This document shows positions 48,674-58,849 of a stretch of 64,000 bases of DNA, one piece after another. The stretch's first letter is position 1. The number at the start of each line of letters is the position of its first letter. The stretch lies in the NCBI GenBank assembly GCA_937125395.1, contig CAKZLI010000003.1, forward strand, positions 1 to 64,000, given 5' to 3'. Under the pieces are notes generated by a model that had not been told where the DNA came from, ran no database searches, and saw only the letters and a list, made by a program, of their open reading frames with translations. The translations under genes and the position numbers were made by a program. Source of the DNA: an uncultured Glaciecola sp. GTDB taxonomy: Bacteria; Pseudomonadota; Gammaproteobacteria; Enterobacterales; Alteromonadaceae.

Positions 48674-50272
48674 ATGAGCACAGCAACTGAAACAGCACAT
48701 CATGGTGAACATGATGACCACCATCATCATGCACCAGCAGGACTTAAAAGATGGTTATTAACAACGAATCATAAAGACATTGGGACTTTGTATTTGTGGT
48801 TCTCATTTATTATGTTTTTGACCGGTGGCGCAATGGCGATGGTCATCCGTGCTGAGTTATTCCAGCCAGGATTACAGATCGTTGACCCTAACTTTTTCAA
48901 CCAAATGACAACTGTTCATGGCTTGATTATGGTATTTGGTGCGGTCATGCCAGCCTTCACAGGGCTAGCCAACTGGTTAATCCCGATGATGATTGGTGCG
49001 CCGGACATGGCATTACCACGAATGAATAATTGGAGCTTTTGGATCTTACCTTTTGCTTTCTTGATTCTATTATCTTCGTTATTTATGGAAGGGGGTGGCC
49101 CAGCATTCGGTTGGACGTTTTATGCTCCACTTTCAACAACTTATAGTTCTGATAGCACAGCGTTGTTTGTGTTCTCAGTTCATATTATGGGTATTTCATC
49201 GATAATGGGCGCCATCAACGTGATTGTGACTATTTGGAACATGCGTGCGCCGGGTATGACATGGATGAAAATGCCCATGTTTGTGTGGACTTGGTTAATC
49301 ACCGCATTCTTATTGATAGCAGTTATGCCAGTGCTCGCCGGTGTGGTGACTATGGTGTTAACCGATAAATATTTTGGTACTAGTTTCTTTAATGCCGCTG
49401 GTGGTGGTGATCCTGTCATGTTCCAGCATATTTTCTGGTTCTTTGGTCATCCTGAAGTGTACATCATGATTTTACCGGCTTTTGGTATCATCTCGCACAT
49501 AATTCCTACCTTTGCGCGCAAGCCGTTGTTCGGTTACGCCTCTATGGTATATGCGACCGCATCGATTGCTCTACTATCGTTCATTGTATGGGCGCATCAC
49601 ATGTTTACGACAGGTATGCCTGTGGCAGCAGAGATGTTCTTTATGTTTGCGACTATGTTGATATCTGTGCCTACCGGTGTAAAAGTCTTTAACTGGGTTG
49701 CGACTATGTGGCGGGGGTCGATGACGTTTGAAATCCCCATGTTGTTTGCGATAGCGTTCGTTGTGTTATTTACCATTGGTGGATTGTCGGGACTAATGCT
49801 AGCCATTACACCGGTTGATTTTCAATACCATGATACGTATTTTGTGGTGGCGCATTTCCATTATGTACTAGTCACCGGTGCCGTGTTCTCAATTATGGCG
49901 GCTGCGTATTACTGGTTACCTAAGTGGACGGGTGTAATGTATGACAACACATTGGCAAAATGGCATTTTTGGGCATCATTAGTGTCGGTCAATGTCTTGT
50001 TCTTCCCAATGCATTTTGTCGGTTTGGCGGGGATGCCACGTCGGATCCCTGATTATGCGTTGCAGTTTGCTGATTTTAATAAGTGGATCAGTATCGGTGG
50101 CTTTGCGTTTGGTTTGTCACAGTTGATTTTCTTAGCATTATTGATTAAAGCCTGCCGCAAACAAGGTGAGCCAGCGACGAGCCAAGTATGGGATGGGGCA
50201 GAAGGGCTAGAGTGGGAAATTCCCTCTCCTGCACCATATCATACCTTTGACACCCCACCGCTTATTAAGTAA
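48674..50272 (+). CDS. coxA: Cytochrome c oxidase subunit I
   Basis: This is the catalytic haem-copper subunit, with 532 residues and twelve membrane helices. Key residues are the low-spin haem ligand in [11 protein letters not shown], the CuB/cross-linked His-Tyr site in [11 protein letters not shown] (with the proton-pathway Glu), the HH pair in VWAHHMF, and the haem ligands in [11 protein letters not shown]. The N-terminus has a histidine-rich cytoplasmic tail (residues 9-22). It is 12 bp after coxB. Confidence 0.97.
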   Translation: MSTATETAHHGEHDDHHHHAPAGLKRWLLTTNHKDIGTLYLWFSFIMFLTGGAMAMVIRAELFQPGLQIVDPNFFNQMTTVHGLIMVFGAVMPAFTGLANWLIPMMIGAPDMALPRMNNWSFWILPFAFLILLSSLFMEGGGPAFGWTFYAPLSTTYSSDSTALFVFSVHIMGISSIMGAINVIVTIWNMRAPGMTWMKMPMFVWTWLITAFLLIAVMPVLAGVVTMVLTDKYFGTSFFNAAGGGDPVMFQHIFWFFGHPEVYIMILPAFGIISHIIPTFARKPLFGYASMVYATASIALLSFIVWAHHMFTTGMPVAAEMFFMFATMLISVPTGVKVFNWVATMWRGSMTFEIPMLFAIAFVVLFTIGGLSGLMLAITPVDFQYHDTYFVVAHFHYVLVTGAVFSIMAAAYYWLPKWTGVMYDNTLAKWHFWASLVSVNVLFFPMHFVGLAGMPRRIPDYALQFADFNKWISIGGFAFGLSQLIFLALLIKACRKQGEPATSQVWDGAEGLEWEIPSPAPYHTFDTPPLIK

Positions 50273-50286
50273 CTAAGGATACCACT

Positions 50287-50859
50287 ATGAGCCAAGCACA
50301 ATCGACTAACCCCAACAACAGACTGGTCATTAAGTTAGTCGGTATTGTATGTGGGATGTTTGTGTTTGGTTTTGCGATGGTGCCACTGTATGACGTATTT
50401 TGTGACATCACCGGTATCAATGGTAAAACCAATGAAACGGCAGTGGTCTATGAAGCAACAGATATCGATCGTACCCGATTAGTCACTGTTGAATTCATTA
50501 CCAAAACGACAACAGGTATGCCATGGGCATTTGAAGCGCGGACACAACGCATTGAAGTGCATCCTGGTGAGCTCAACACCGTCGAGTTTTACGTTAAAAA
50601 TCCATCATTTCGCGATATTGTGGGTCAAGCCATTCCGTCTGTTTCACCCGGCACTGCGGCTATTTATTTGAATAAAACCGAATGTTTTTGTTTTAATAAT
50701 CAGCCGTTATTATCTGGTGCTGAGTCGGTCATGCCCATGCAATTTTATGTTGATCCACAGATTCCACAAGATCTAACTTTTTTTACAGTTCAATACACTT
50801 TGTATGATGTTACCGCTGCAGCCAAGACGGTTGCCGAAGCACAAGCATCGGCTGAGTAA
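50287..50859 (+). CDS. ctaG: CtaG/Cox11 copper chaperone for cytochrome oxidase
   Basis: This membrane-anchored protein delivers copper to the CuB site of subunit I. The 190-residue protein has one N-terminal membrane helix (residues 16-35), the PLYDVFCDITGINGKT stretch just outside the membrane, and the copper-binding CFCF motif in TECFCFNNQPL. Spacing is 14 bp from coxA and 11 bp to coxC, so it is in the same operon. Confidence 0.94.
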   Translation: MSQAQSTNPNNRLVIKLVGIVCGMFVFGFAMVPLYDVFCDITGINGKTNETAVVYEATDIDRTRLVTVEFITKTTTGMPWAFEARTQRIEVHPGELNTVEFYVKNPSFRDIVGQAIPSVSPGTAAIYLNKTECFCFNNQPLLSGAESVMPMQFYVDPQIPQDLTFFTVQYTLYDVTAAAKTVAEAQASAE

Positions 50860-50870
50860 AGGAGGCCTCA

Positions 50871-51749
50871 ATGGCACAAGAAGAATACCAAAAATATTAT
50901 GTTCCTGAACAAAGCGTCTGGCCGATTGTCGGTGCAGTTGCATTATTTTTAATTGCGGTTGGTGCCGGTAATCTCACTATTGATATTACCAATGGTAATG
51001 AGGGCTATGGCCAATGGGTGCTTTTAGCAGGGATCGTTACCTTAATTGTGATGGTCACTGGCTGGTTTAGAAATCAAATTCATGAGTCTATGTCTGGATT
51101 GTATTCAGATCAGCTAGGTCGTTCATATCGCCAAGGTATGGCGTGGTTTATCTTCTCGGAAGTTATGTTTTTTGCGGCTTTCTTCGGTGCTTTATTCTAT
51201 GCTCGCACCATTGCCATTCCATGGTTAGGCGGCGCATCAAACAACGCAATGACTAACGAAGTCTTGTGGCCGGGATTTGAGGCAGTATGGCCGTTATTGC
51301 AAACGCCAGGCGGCATAGAATCTACACAGATGGGTTGGTTTGGTTTACCCCTAGTCAATACGATGTTACTGCTGACCTCATCAGTTACGTGTCATTATGC
51401 GCATGTTGGGTTAGAGCAGAATAAACGTAAACAATTATCGTGGATGCTCGGTTTGACAATTTTATTAGGATGCGTGTTTTTAGGCCTGCAGGTCGAAGAG
51501 TATATTCATGCTTATGACATTGGACTGACATTAGACTCCGGTATGTACGGCAATACCTTTTTCTTACTGACAGGTTTTCATGGCATGCATGTTACCTTAG
51601 GGACAGTGATACTCATTGTATTATGGTTTAGAGTACAAAAAGGGCATTTTACCCCTGATAACCATTTTGCCTTCCAAGCGGGGAGTTGGTACTGGCATTT
51701 CGTTGATGTGGTTTGGGTGATGTTATTTTTCTTTGTCTATATATTGTAA
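50871..51749 (+). CDS. coxC: Cytochrome c oxidase subunit III
   Basis: The 292-residue protein has seven membrane helices. Family blocks are WPIVGAVALFLIAVG near the start, EVMFFAAFFGALFYAR, GFHGMHVTLGT and the C-terminal WYWHFVDVVWVMLFFFVYI. It stabilises the catalytic core. It closes the structural operon, which ends in a strong terminator. Confidence 0.96.
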   Translation: MAQEEYQKYYVPEQSVWPIVGAVALFLIAVGAGNLTIDITNGNEGYGQWVLLAGIVTLIVMVTGWFRNQIHESMSGLYSDQLGRSYRQGMAWFIFSEVMFFAAFFGALFYARTIAIPWLGGASNNAMTNEVLWPGFEAVWPLLQTPGGIESTQMGWFGLPLVNTMLLLTSSVTCHYAHVGLEQNKRKQLSWMLGLTILLGCVFLGLQVEEYIHAYDIGLTLDSGMYGNTFFLLTGFHGMHVTLGTVILIVLWFRVQKGHFTPDNHFAFQAGSWYWHFVDVVWVMLFFFVYIL

Positions 51750-51763
51750 ATAAGACGTGATAG

Positions 51764-51807
51764 CCAGCCAATTGTTGTAGTGTCTTACTTCAATTGGCTG
51801 GTTTTTT
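51764..51807 (+). terminator. Intrinsic terminator after coxC
   Basis: CCAGCCAATTG at 51764-51774 pairs perfectly with CAATTGGCTGG at 51791-51801, followed by six T residues. The 11-bp stem is one of the strongest in the window and separates the structural genes from the assembly genes. Confidence 0.9.
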
Positions 51808-51810
51808 GAT

Positions 51811-52020
51811 TTAATAAGGACGCGGATTCGGCTCAATCAAACCGCTAGCAACCCCGGCTAAGATAATCAAAATAATAATCGCAGATACCAATACACGTCG
51901 ACCAATAAATTTTGACATATTTGTTTGAGATTTACCGGTCTGTAACATGACACGCATAGCTTGAAATAAGCTAATAATCATGAATAACAATAAACTACCA
52001 ATAAGAATTTTAATTAGCAT
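51811..52020 (-). CDS. DUF2909 twin-transmembrane protein
   Basis: The 69-residue protein has two membrane helices (about 5-25 and 44-62) joined by a basic loop (MLQTGKSQTNMSKFIGRRV). DUF2909 proteins are regularly encoded within cytochrome oxidase clusters between subunit III and Surf1, as here, but on the opposite strand. A role in oxidase assembly or stability is inferred only from this context. Confidence 0.8.
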   Translation of the reverse strand: MLIKILIGSLLLFMIISLFQAMRVMLQTGKSQTNMSKFIGRRVLVSAIIILIILAGVASGLIEPNPRPY

Positions 52021-52095
52021 AACACACCCTAAATAATGTTGAGTGACGCGCCTTATAGCGCTTCTTAATAACCAGAGAACTAATAATTATTCACC

Positions 52096-52827
52096 ATGAC
52101 AGATAATAACAAGTTTTTAACGTACATTTCACATTTTATTGTTATTATCGTCATATTGATATTGTGCGGCCTTGGTACGTGGCAAGTTGCTAGGTATAAC
52201 GATAAACAAGTGCGTATCGCTCAAATTGAAACGCGAGCAGAACAAGGTGTATTGGATCATTCGCGACTACCCAGCTTGCCTTTGGACGATGTGCGTGATG
52301 TACAAGTACAGGTGCAGCCGTTGCAAGTGAGTGAACAGGTCATGTGGCTTGATAATCGCCAACGTAATGGCCGTGTAGGCTATGAATTAATTGTACCGGT
52401 GCAAACTGAGAGTGGCTGGTTGCTTGCCAACATGGGCTGGCGACAAGGGCGCAAGGATCGGTTAAGTCTTCCTGCTGTTCCATTATTAACGGAATTGAAC
52501 GATGAGTTAATCGGTGCGGTCAGTGTGCCAGGGCTCAATCGTTTTGTTCAAGAAACTGCAGTGAATGATGGGCAGTTTCCCAAAGTAATTCAGCAGATTG
52601 AATTTAATGGCATCAGCGCCTTACTCGGTCAGCCATTATTACCTTATATGCTGACCGTTACGCAAACCCATCCTGATTTTGAACGGCAATGGCAGCCCGT
52701 CGTGATGGCACCACAAAAACATTTAGGCTATGCATTACAATGGTTTGGCTTAGCCATTGCAGCTGGCGTGATATATTGGATCGCACGTCGACGCAAATCA
52801 ACCCGTGAACATTTACCCAACCCTTAA
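52096..52827 (+). CDS. SURF1 family cytochrome oxidase assembly protein
   Basis: The 243-residue protein has N- and C-terminal membrane helices (about 14-32 and 212-231) around a periplasmic domain. Family features include CGLGTWQVARYNDKQ near the first helix, LDNRQRNGRVGYELIVP, and the C-terminal HLGYALQWFGLAIA block. SURF1 aids haem a insertion into subunit I. It starts the assembly gene set that runs to ctaB. Confidence 0.9.
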   Translation: MTDNNKFLTYISHFIVIIVILILCGLGTWQVARYNDKQVRIAQIETRAEQGVLDHSRLPSLPLDDVRDVQVQVQPLQVSEQVMWLDNRQRNGRVGYELIVPVQTESGWLLANMGWRQGRKDRLSLPAVPLLTELNDELIGAVSVPGLNRFVQETAVNDGQFPKVIQQIEFNGISALLGQPLLPYMLTVTQTHPDFERQWQPVVMAPQKHLGYALQWFGLAIAAGVIYWIARRRKSTREHLPNP

Positions 52828-52840
52828 TTAGAGGTGCAGT

Positions 52841-53446
52841 GTGGCAATACAGAAAAAAAACATAGCAATTATAATGCTAGTCTTCGTCTTCGTTCTCCCC
52901 GTCATTTTGGCGAAGTTTGCGTTAGAACATAATTGGTTTAATAAAGCGGCTACGAACAAAGGCGAATTATTGACTCCCACCGTTGATTTTTCGCTCGAAC
53001 TTGCTGAGTTACCGCCGTTATGGCGCATTGTATATGTATTGCCAGAAGTCTGTGATGCGAAGTGTGATAACGCAATATACGCATTAGGACAGGTTCATAT
53101 TGCATTAGGCAAGCACATGGATAGAGTCGAGCCCTTTATCTTGACCACTGCACAAAGTGACCTGTCGGCATTACAACGTGAGCCTAACAATGTAGCTACA
53201 ACAGCTGAAAATATGCCCAGCAATAGTCTCGATACCTTTAAAAACTTCAAAACGTTAAATTTATCTGAAAAAAATGTAAATGAAATGTTTAAAAATGTCT
53301 CGCCAAGTGGTATTTTTATTGTCGATACATTAAATAACGGCATGCTTAAACATCCTGTATTTGCCGATAAAGAGCAAGCAGTTCAAGCTAGTCGAGATAT
53401 ACTTTTTGATATAAAGAAATTATTGAAATTATCCAGAATAGGATGA
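52841..53446 (+). CDS. Sco-like thioredoxin-fold protein of the cox cluster
   Basis: The 201-residue protein starts with GTG and has one N-terminal membrane helix (about 7-27). The segment LWRIVYVLPEVCDAKCDNAIYALGQV contains a C71-x3-C75 pair, the spacing of copper-binding Sco proteins rather than the CxxC of thioredoxins. The later GIFIVDTLNNGML stretch resembles the end of the Sco fold, but the conserved histidine of Sco is not obvious. It sits 13 bp after surf1 and 9 bp before ctaA. A copper or disulfide role in oxidase assembly is inferred. Confidence 0.7.
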   Translation: MAIQKKNIAIIMLVFVFVLPVILAKFALEHNWFNKAATNKGELLTPTVDFSLELAELPPLWRIVYVLPEVCDAKCDNAIYALGQVHIALGKHMDRVEPFILTTAQSDLSALQREPNNVATTAENMPSNSLDTFKNFKTLNLSEKNVNEMFKNVSPSGIFIVDTLNNGMLKHPVFADKEQAVQASRDILFDIKKLLKLSRIG

Positions 53447-53455
53447 AGTAAATTC

Positions 53456-54433
53456 ATGAAGAAATTGGTGTTGGCAAGTATCTTACTTGCCCTTATTGTC
53501 ATTGTATTAGGTGCATATACTCGATTAACAGATGCCGGATTAGGTTGCCCTGATTGGCCCGGTTGTTATGGCACTATCGGTGTACCAATGACAGAAGTTA
53601 AAATTGATGCCGCAAATACTGCATTTCCTGAGCGTCCCGTCGAGGTAGAAAAAGCGTGGAATGAGATGATCCATCGGTATTTTGCTAGCACGTTGGGTTT
53701 ATTTATTTTAATCATTGCCGGTATTGCGGTGTTTAAACGCGAAGCGCAACGGCCGCTAAAATTACCGATAGCCTTGCTGTTGTTAGTGTGCTTTCAAGGT
53801 GCCCTAGGCATGTGGACGGTTACACTGAATTTATTACCTGTGGTCGTGATGGCGCATTTGCTGGGCGGATTTACGGTGATATCGTGTTTGTATTTGTTGT
53901 ATTTACGTATGACCCCATACCAATTACCAATGGGTAATGGGCACATGCATGCGTATGCTAAGTTTGCAGTGTTGGGGTTAGTATTGTTGGTGGGACAAAT
54001 CGCATTAGGTGGTTGGACATCGGCAAATTATGCCTCACTAGCCTGCACCGAGCTACCGATTTGCCAAGGGGATTGGCAAACACGGTTAGATTTTGCTGGT
54101 GCATTCAGTGTACCGGCAGCTCAAAACTATGAATTTGGAGTGCATAGTTATAATGAACGTATGACAATGCACATCATTCATCGCATCGGTGCGATTGTGG
54201 TGAGTGCTTATCTATTATGGTTAGCATGGCGTCTTTATCAGCGTGCAAACTCAAATTTATTGCGCAAACTTGCGGTGACGATCGTTATCGTATTGACGGC
54301 ACAAGTGTTATTAGGGATCAGTAATGTTGTGTATTCTTTGCCCCTTATTGTTGCGACCCTGCATAATGCCGTTGCTGCGTGTCTTTTATTGGTCATGGTG
54401 ATGACCACGTATACCCTTTACCAAAAAGTGTAG
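53456..54433 (+). CDS. ctaA: Haem A synthase
   Basis: This eight-helix membrane enzyme oxidises haem O to haem A. The 325-residue protein has the family start GAYTRLTDAGLGCPDWPGCYG with a conserved Cys pair. Haem-ligand histidines are in MIHRYFASTLG, VVVMAHLLGG, MTMHIIHRIGA and ATLHNAVA. A second cysteine pair occurs in ACTELPICQG. It lies 9 bp from both neighbours in the assembly operon. Confidence 0.95.
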   Translation: MKKLVLASILLALIVIVLGAYTRLTDAGLGCPDWPGCYGTIGVPMTEVKIDAANTAFPERPVEVEKAWNEMIHRYFASTLGLFILIIAGIAVFKREAQRPLKLPIALLLLVCFQGALGMWTVTLNLLPVVVMAHLLGGFTVISCLYLLYLRMTPYQLPMGNGHMHAYAKFAVLGLVLLVGQIALGGWTSANYASLACTELPICQGDWQTRLDFAGAFSVPAAQNYEFGVHSYNERMTMHIIHRIGAIVVSAYLLWLAWRLYQRANSNLLRKLAVTIVIVLTAQVLLGISNVVYSLPLIVATLHNAVAACLLLVMVMTTYTLYQKV

Positions 54434-54442
54434 GAGAATTCT

Positions 54443-55357
54443 ATGGCCAATAGTGCTTCCGTTGCCAAACCTGCGAATATCAGCCAACCAGCCAGTTGGC
54501 GTGATTATTATGAGATGACTAAACCAAATGTTGTCTTATTACTATTATTAACAGCGTTGGTAGGTATGTGTCTAGCTAGCGACAATTGGATTGATGCGCA
54601 GACTTTGTTGGTTGGGTTATTTGGCATTGGCGCTTTGTCTTCGGCTGCTGCGGTAGTCAATCATGTTGTTGATCATGAAATTGATAGCAAAATGGCACGT
54701 ACATTTAATCGCCCTGTTGCCAAAGGCCGCGTCAGCACGACACAAGCGTTGGTATTTGCTTTAGTATTAGGTTTGCTAGGGTTCATTGCATTAGATTTAT
54801 GGATTAATCGCTTAACAGCAATATTGACCTTAGCGGGTTTAGTCGGGTATGCCGGTATCTACACCTTGTTCTTAAAACGTGCGACGCCACAAAATATTGT
54901 TATTGGGGGGTTAGCGGGTGCCATTCCACCATTACTAGGGTGGACTGCTGTGACGGGTGAGATCCATGCGTATCCATTATTGTTGGTATTAATTGTATTT
55001 ACTTGGACACCACCTCATTTTTGGGCGCTGGCAATTCATCGCGAAAAAGACTACGCCAAGGCCAAAATCCCGATGCTTCCGGTTACTCATGGTGTTGAAT
55101 ATACCAAAACATTTGTGCTGTTATATACCGTATTATTATTCTTAGTGTGCTTATTACCGTATTTAGCGGGGATGGCAGAACTGATTTATTTGGCGGGTTC
55201 GACGGTGTTAAATGCAGGGTTCTTATACTACGCATACAAGCTAAAATATGCTCCAGAGGAAGGAACCGCGATGCAAACCTTCCGCTACTCCATTATTCAT
55301 CTTATGGTGTTATTTGTGGTCTTGTTACTTGACCATTATATTCCTATTACGCTTTAA
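54443..55357 (+). CDS. ctaB: Protohaem IX farnesyltransferase (haem O synthase)
   Basis: This UbiA-family membrane enzyme farnesylates haem B to haem O. The 304-residue protein has the N-terminal [21 protein letters not shown] block, the first prenyl-diphosphate site [19 protein letters not shown] and the second region with [23 protein letters not shown]. It completes the haem A pathway with ctaA and is the last of the closely packed assembly genes. Confidence 0.95.
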   Translation: MANSASVAKPANISQPASWRDYYEMTKPNVVLLLLLTALVGMCLASDNWIDAQTLLVGLFGIGALSSAAAVVNHVVDHEIDSKMARTFNRPVAKGRVSTTQALVFALVLGLLGFIALDLWINRLTAILTLAGLVGYAGIYTLFLKRATPQNIVIGGLAGAIPPLLGWTAVTGEIHAYPLLLVLIVFTWTPPHFWALAIHREKDYAKAKIPMLPVTHGVEYTKTFVLLYTVLLFLVCLLPYLAGMAELIYLAGSTVLNAGFLYYAYKLKYAPEEGTAMQTFRYSIIHLMVLFVVLLLDHYIPITL

Positions 55358-55429
55358 TACAGCATATGCTGAGATAACATAATGTTATAACAGCAACGGT
55401 TAACGTCAGCTTATTATAGGAATATCAAC

Positions 55430-56116
55430 GTGAATATGGGCATCAAAATTGTCATTGCAGTCGCCTTTGCTATCGGTTTAGTGGTGAGTTACCAAATGAG
55501 TAAACCGTCGAGCCAATCCTCACATCAGACTGCTGCTACTGCCGCTTATGGCGATGCACACGCATCAGGTACCGAGCACATGCAGTGGTATCCTGTGCCG
55601 CGAAAGATTGTTGATTTTGAATTATCAAATCACCTGAATGAATCAATGAGCAATGCGGCATTAATGGACAAATGGACATTAGCATTCGTAGGATATACCT
55701 ATTGCCCCGATATCTGTCCAACAACCTTAGCTGCTTTAAATCAAGCCTATCCTGAGCTACTTAAAATTAATACCGAAGATCCGATCCAAGTGTGGTTTTT
55801 GTCTGTTGATCCCAAACGCGATAGCATTGAGCGTTTAGCGCAATACATTGGTTTTTTTAATGATGAATTTGTGGCCGCGACAGCAGATCATAGTCAACTC
55901 TATCCATTAGTTCGCAGTATGGGCATGATGTATTCGATGTCACAAAGCACCGACGACCCCAATTACTTGGTAGACCATTCAGGTTCAGTTGTTGTTATCA
56001 ATCCACAAGGTCAGGTGATTGGGCGTTTTAAACCAAACCATGTGCCTGGGCAAATTGCCATCAGTGATACACAGCAAATTATCAGTGATATGCCAAAAGT
56101 CATTGGGTATTTTTAA
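55430..56116 (+). CDS. SCO1/SenC copper chaperone
   Basis: The 228-residue protein is anchored by one N-terminal helix (6-21). The thioredoxin-like domain has the copper motif C92-x3-C96 (YCPDICPTTL), the DPKRDSIERLAQYIG block and the conserved His in LVDHSGSVVVINPQG. It helps to build the CuA site of subunit II. GTG at 55430 or ATG at 55436 can serve as start. It follows ctaB by 72 bp, and its last four bases overlap the convergent deacetylase gene. Confidence 0.92.
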   Translation: MNMGIKIVIAVAFAIGLVVSYQMSKPSSQSSHQTAATAAYGDAHASGTEHMQWYPVPRKIVDFELSNHLNESMSNAALMDKWTLAFVGYTYCPDICPTTLAALNQAYPELLKINTEDPIQVWFLSVDPKRDSIERLAQYIGFFNDEFVAATADHSQLYPLVRSMGMMYSMSQSTDDPNYLVDHSGSVVVINPQGQVIGRFKPNHVPGQIAISDTQQIISDMPKVIGYF

Positions 56117-57255
56117 TCAGGATATAGCGCTTTAGCATTCGCCTTAAAAAACGGCTGTGAGAACCAATAAAATCGGCGTTTATGCTGTTTGCTCGGCACC
56201 GTACAATTAATCCGTGAGCGACCCACTGGAAAGGCCTCTGGTAAAGTAACATGTACCACATTCGCTGTACTAGACGTTGCAGTGACATCCCCCTGAAAAA
56301 AACAATTGACCCGTTTGACTGATAAATCATTCGTCGCTAAGGTTAACTCCATGCTTGTTGGAAAATCATCGCCATACTCACGTATTTCAGGACTGGTGAT
56401 ATTGGTGTCGATTAAGGGCATCGCTAAGCTGTTTAATTTAACGGCGAGCGTTTTTAAATTGGCGTATCGACCCGCTGCAGGAAAACGCGGGATAGCGGAA
56501 AAGTCAGTATGACTGGCCACTGCGCCAGAGTGTTGTGCAAAGCCCAAATACCCCTCAGCTTTTATACGGTCTGCAAGGACTCGGTTATATTCACCATATG
56601 GATAAGCGACATATTGCAATGAGTATCCCACTTGTTTGGCAATGATCGCTTCAGCAGCGTTGATGTTTTGCATAATTCGCTCCAGCCATATTTCGGTGGA
56701 TTCTGGGGTACCTGATACCGGGTCAGACTTGCGATTTAGCATATGTAGGTGATTTAAGGTGTGATTAGCAAACGTGACATTTTGTTGTGCCATTTGTTTT
56801 ATCTCTAACCAAGTTAATTGCGACGGCTCAACGCCTATGCTTTGTGGATTAATAAAAATCGTATACGGAAAGCCATAACGTTGCAGTAATGGGTGCGCGT
56901 TGTTTAAGATATTGGCAAATCCGTCATCAAAAGTGATGGCCACAGCACGGTTGGGCAACTGCTGCTTATGTTGTAATGCGTACATCGCGCTGGGTAAATC
57001 TATCACCGTAAAATGACGGTACAGATAGGCTAAATGTTCTGCGAATTTTTCGGGGGCTATTGACGTACTCATAGGGGTTTTGGTTGATACATGGTGATAT
57101 TGCAAAATCACTAAGTTATCCATCATGACGGCATTGATTTGAGTGTTGCTATCCATTTCACTGGTTGTGGCGCTAGCATGGGAGACAGCAAATACAGATA
57201 AAATAATTAAAAAACAACGGGTTAATAATATACTAGCTGATGCAAAAAACGTCAT
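56113..57255 (-). CDS. Polysaccharide deacetylase family protein
   Basis: The protein has 380 residues from the ATG at 57255 (MTFFASASILL), chosen because it begins a normal signal peptide; 41 further upstream codons are open but lack a good start context. The NodB-type domain has the metal Asp pair in AITFDDGFANI and the His-x3-His in ANHTLNHLHM, plus YPYGEYNRVLADRI. A C-terminal beta-rich part with CFFQGD and RINCTVPS follows. It probably deacetylates or cleaves an envelope or environmental glycan. It overlaps sco tail to tail by 4 bp. Confidence 0.85.
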   Translation of the reverse strand: MTFFASASILLTRCFLIILSVFAVSHASATTSEMDSNTQINAVMMDNLVILQYHHVSTKTPMSTSIAPEKFAEHLAYLYRHFTVIDLPSAMYALQHKQQLPNRAVAITFDDGFANILNNAHPLLQRYGFPYTIFINPQSIGVEPSQLTWLEIKQMAQQNVTFANHTLNHLHMLNRKSDPVSGTPESTEIWLERIMQNINAAEAIIAKQVGYSLQYVAYPYGEYNRVLADRIKAEGYLGFAQHSGAVASHTDFSAIPRFPAAGRYANLKTLAVKLNSLAMPLIDTNITSPEIREYGDDFPTSMELTLATNDLSVKRVNCFFQGDVTATSSTANVVHVTLPEAFPVGRSRINCTVPSKQHKRRFYWFSQPFFKANAKALYPD

Positions 57256-57393
57256 TGTGTAGCTACCTAATGTGAGTTGAGTCAAGTAAAATACCGTGCA
57301 GCAAAAGTATTCGTAAGGTAGTATAAGTAATATATTCGAAACTACAAAAATTAACTGATGTTTATTTTGGTTAGTCACTAAAAGGCAAATTTC

Positions 57394-58725
57394 TTGCTCA
57401 CTTCTCGCGCATCCAAGACATTATTAACATTAGCTTTACCTATGATCCTAGCCAATTTATCACAACCGCTTCTGGGGTTAGTCGATACTGCCGTTTTGGG
57501 GCATCTGGGGGACACACAATTATTAGCAGGAGCAGCCGTTGGCGCCTTTTTATTATCTCAAATAATATGGTTGTTGGGATTTTTGCGGATGTCGATCACG
57601 GGTCTGGCTGCACAACAATTTGGTTCACGGTGCGCTAAGCTTGTTACTGCACAATCTACGGGTTGGTTTGATGATCTTGGTCGAGGGTTAATCAGTGCCT
57701 TGATCTTAGGTATAGGACTGTACCTATTATCTGGTCCCTTACTGCAATTAATGATGCAGTTGACGCAACTTCCAAACCTTGCGCAAGACAGTATGCAGAC
57801 GTACTTTTCTATCCGCATCGCTAACGCACCGGTTATGTTGTTTAACTTAGTGTTGATTGGTTGGTTAGTCGGTCACCAACGTGCCCGTCAAGTGATGTGG
57901 ATCCAGATATTGGGTAATATACTGAATATTGTTTTAAATCTCATCTTAGTGTTTGCTTTTGATTTAGCCGTTGCGGGTCTGGCGTATGCGACTGTGTTGA
58001 GTGAATGGGCAATGTGTTTAGCCTCATTGTGGGTGGTGTATCATTATGTATTTGCGCACACATCACGGGGTGTGCTGCTTAGTCAAGGTTGGTGCAAGAT
58101 TGCGGCGTTTTATCGGATGCTATCACTGAATCGAGATCTCTTTCTACGATCGGTGTTCTTGCAAGGATGTTTGGCATTCGTGACTTATCAAGGCGCGCGG
58201 TATGGCGTTGAATCTGCTGCGGTCAATGCATTATTAATGCAATTTTTTGTCATTATTGCACTGGGTTTAGATGGAATTGCGAATGCGATTGAGGCACTCG
58301 TCGGCGAAGCAGAAGGCCAGCAAGATACGGTTCAACAACGGCAAAATATACTAGCGAGTCTGCTGTGGTCATCGATTATGGCAGTTGGATTTAGTGTCAC
58401 ATTTGCATTGGGGTTTGATCAGATATTAGGACTTTTAACCAACCAAACATCGTTGATTGAGCTAGCCCAACCGTATTATTGGATAATTGTTGCGTTGCCA
58501 CTACTGGCCCATTGGTGCTATTGCTTTGATGGTATTTATATTGGTTTAACGCGCGCAAAAGTCATGCGTAATAGTATGTTTATCAGTGCCGTGGTCGGGT
58601 TTTTGGGTGTGTTTTGGTTGTTTCAAGATTGGCAAAATATGGGTCTGTGGTTAGCGTTACTGGCACTTCAGACTATGCGAGGGGTGACGCTTGGTATCCA
58701 CCTATGGGTTACAACAACCGATTAA
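57394..58725 (+). CDS. dinF: MATE-family exporter (DinF type)
   Basis: The 443-residue protein has twelve membrane helices in two MATE repeats. It opens with LALPMILANLSQPLLGLVDTAVLGHLGD, the DinF-type signature. The start is TTG at 57394 with AAAGG upstream; the next ATG (57442) would cut into helix 1. E. coli dinF is in the lexA operon. Here the gene is about 10 kb from lexA, and no SOS box was found in the short upstream spacer. It is divergent from the deacetylase gene. Confidence 0.85.
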   Translation: MLTSRASKTLLTLALPMILANLSQPLLGLVDTAVLGHLGDTQLLAGAAVGAFLLSQIIWLLGFLRMSITGLAAQQFGSRCAKLVTAQSTGWFDDLGRGLISALILGIGLYLLSGPLLQLMMQLTQLPNLAQDSMQTYFSIRIANAPVMLFNLVLIGWLVGHQRARQVMWIQILGNILNIVLNLILVFAFDLAVAGLAYATVLSEWAMCLASLWVVYHYVFAHTSRGVLLSQGWCKIAAFYRMLSLNRDLFLRSVFLQGCLAFVTYQGARYGVESAAVNALLMQFFVIIALGLDGIANAIEALVGEAEGQQDTVQQRQNILASLLWSSIMAVGFSVTFALGFDQILGLLTNQTSLIELAQPYYWIIVALPLLAHWCYCFDGIYIGLTRAKVMRNSMFISAVVGFLGVFWLFQDWQNMGLWLALLALQTMRGVTLGIHLWVTTTD

Positions 58726-58849
58726 ATCGACGAGCAACAACCCCAATAAAAAACAATCCCAACAAAAAACGACGCCAACTCCGACTCGGGTCAGCGCCAT
58801 ATTAGGTCACAAAGCGTTTAAAAGCAGGGCGCATTGTGAATATTCTAGG

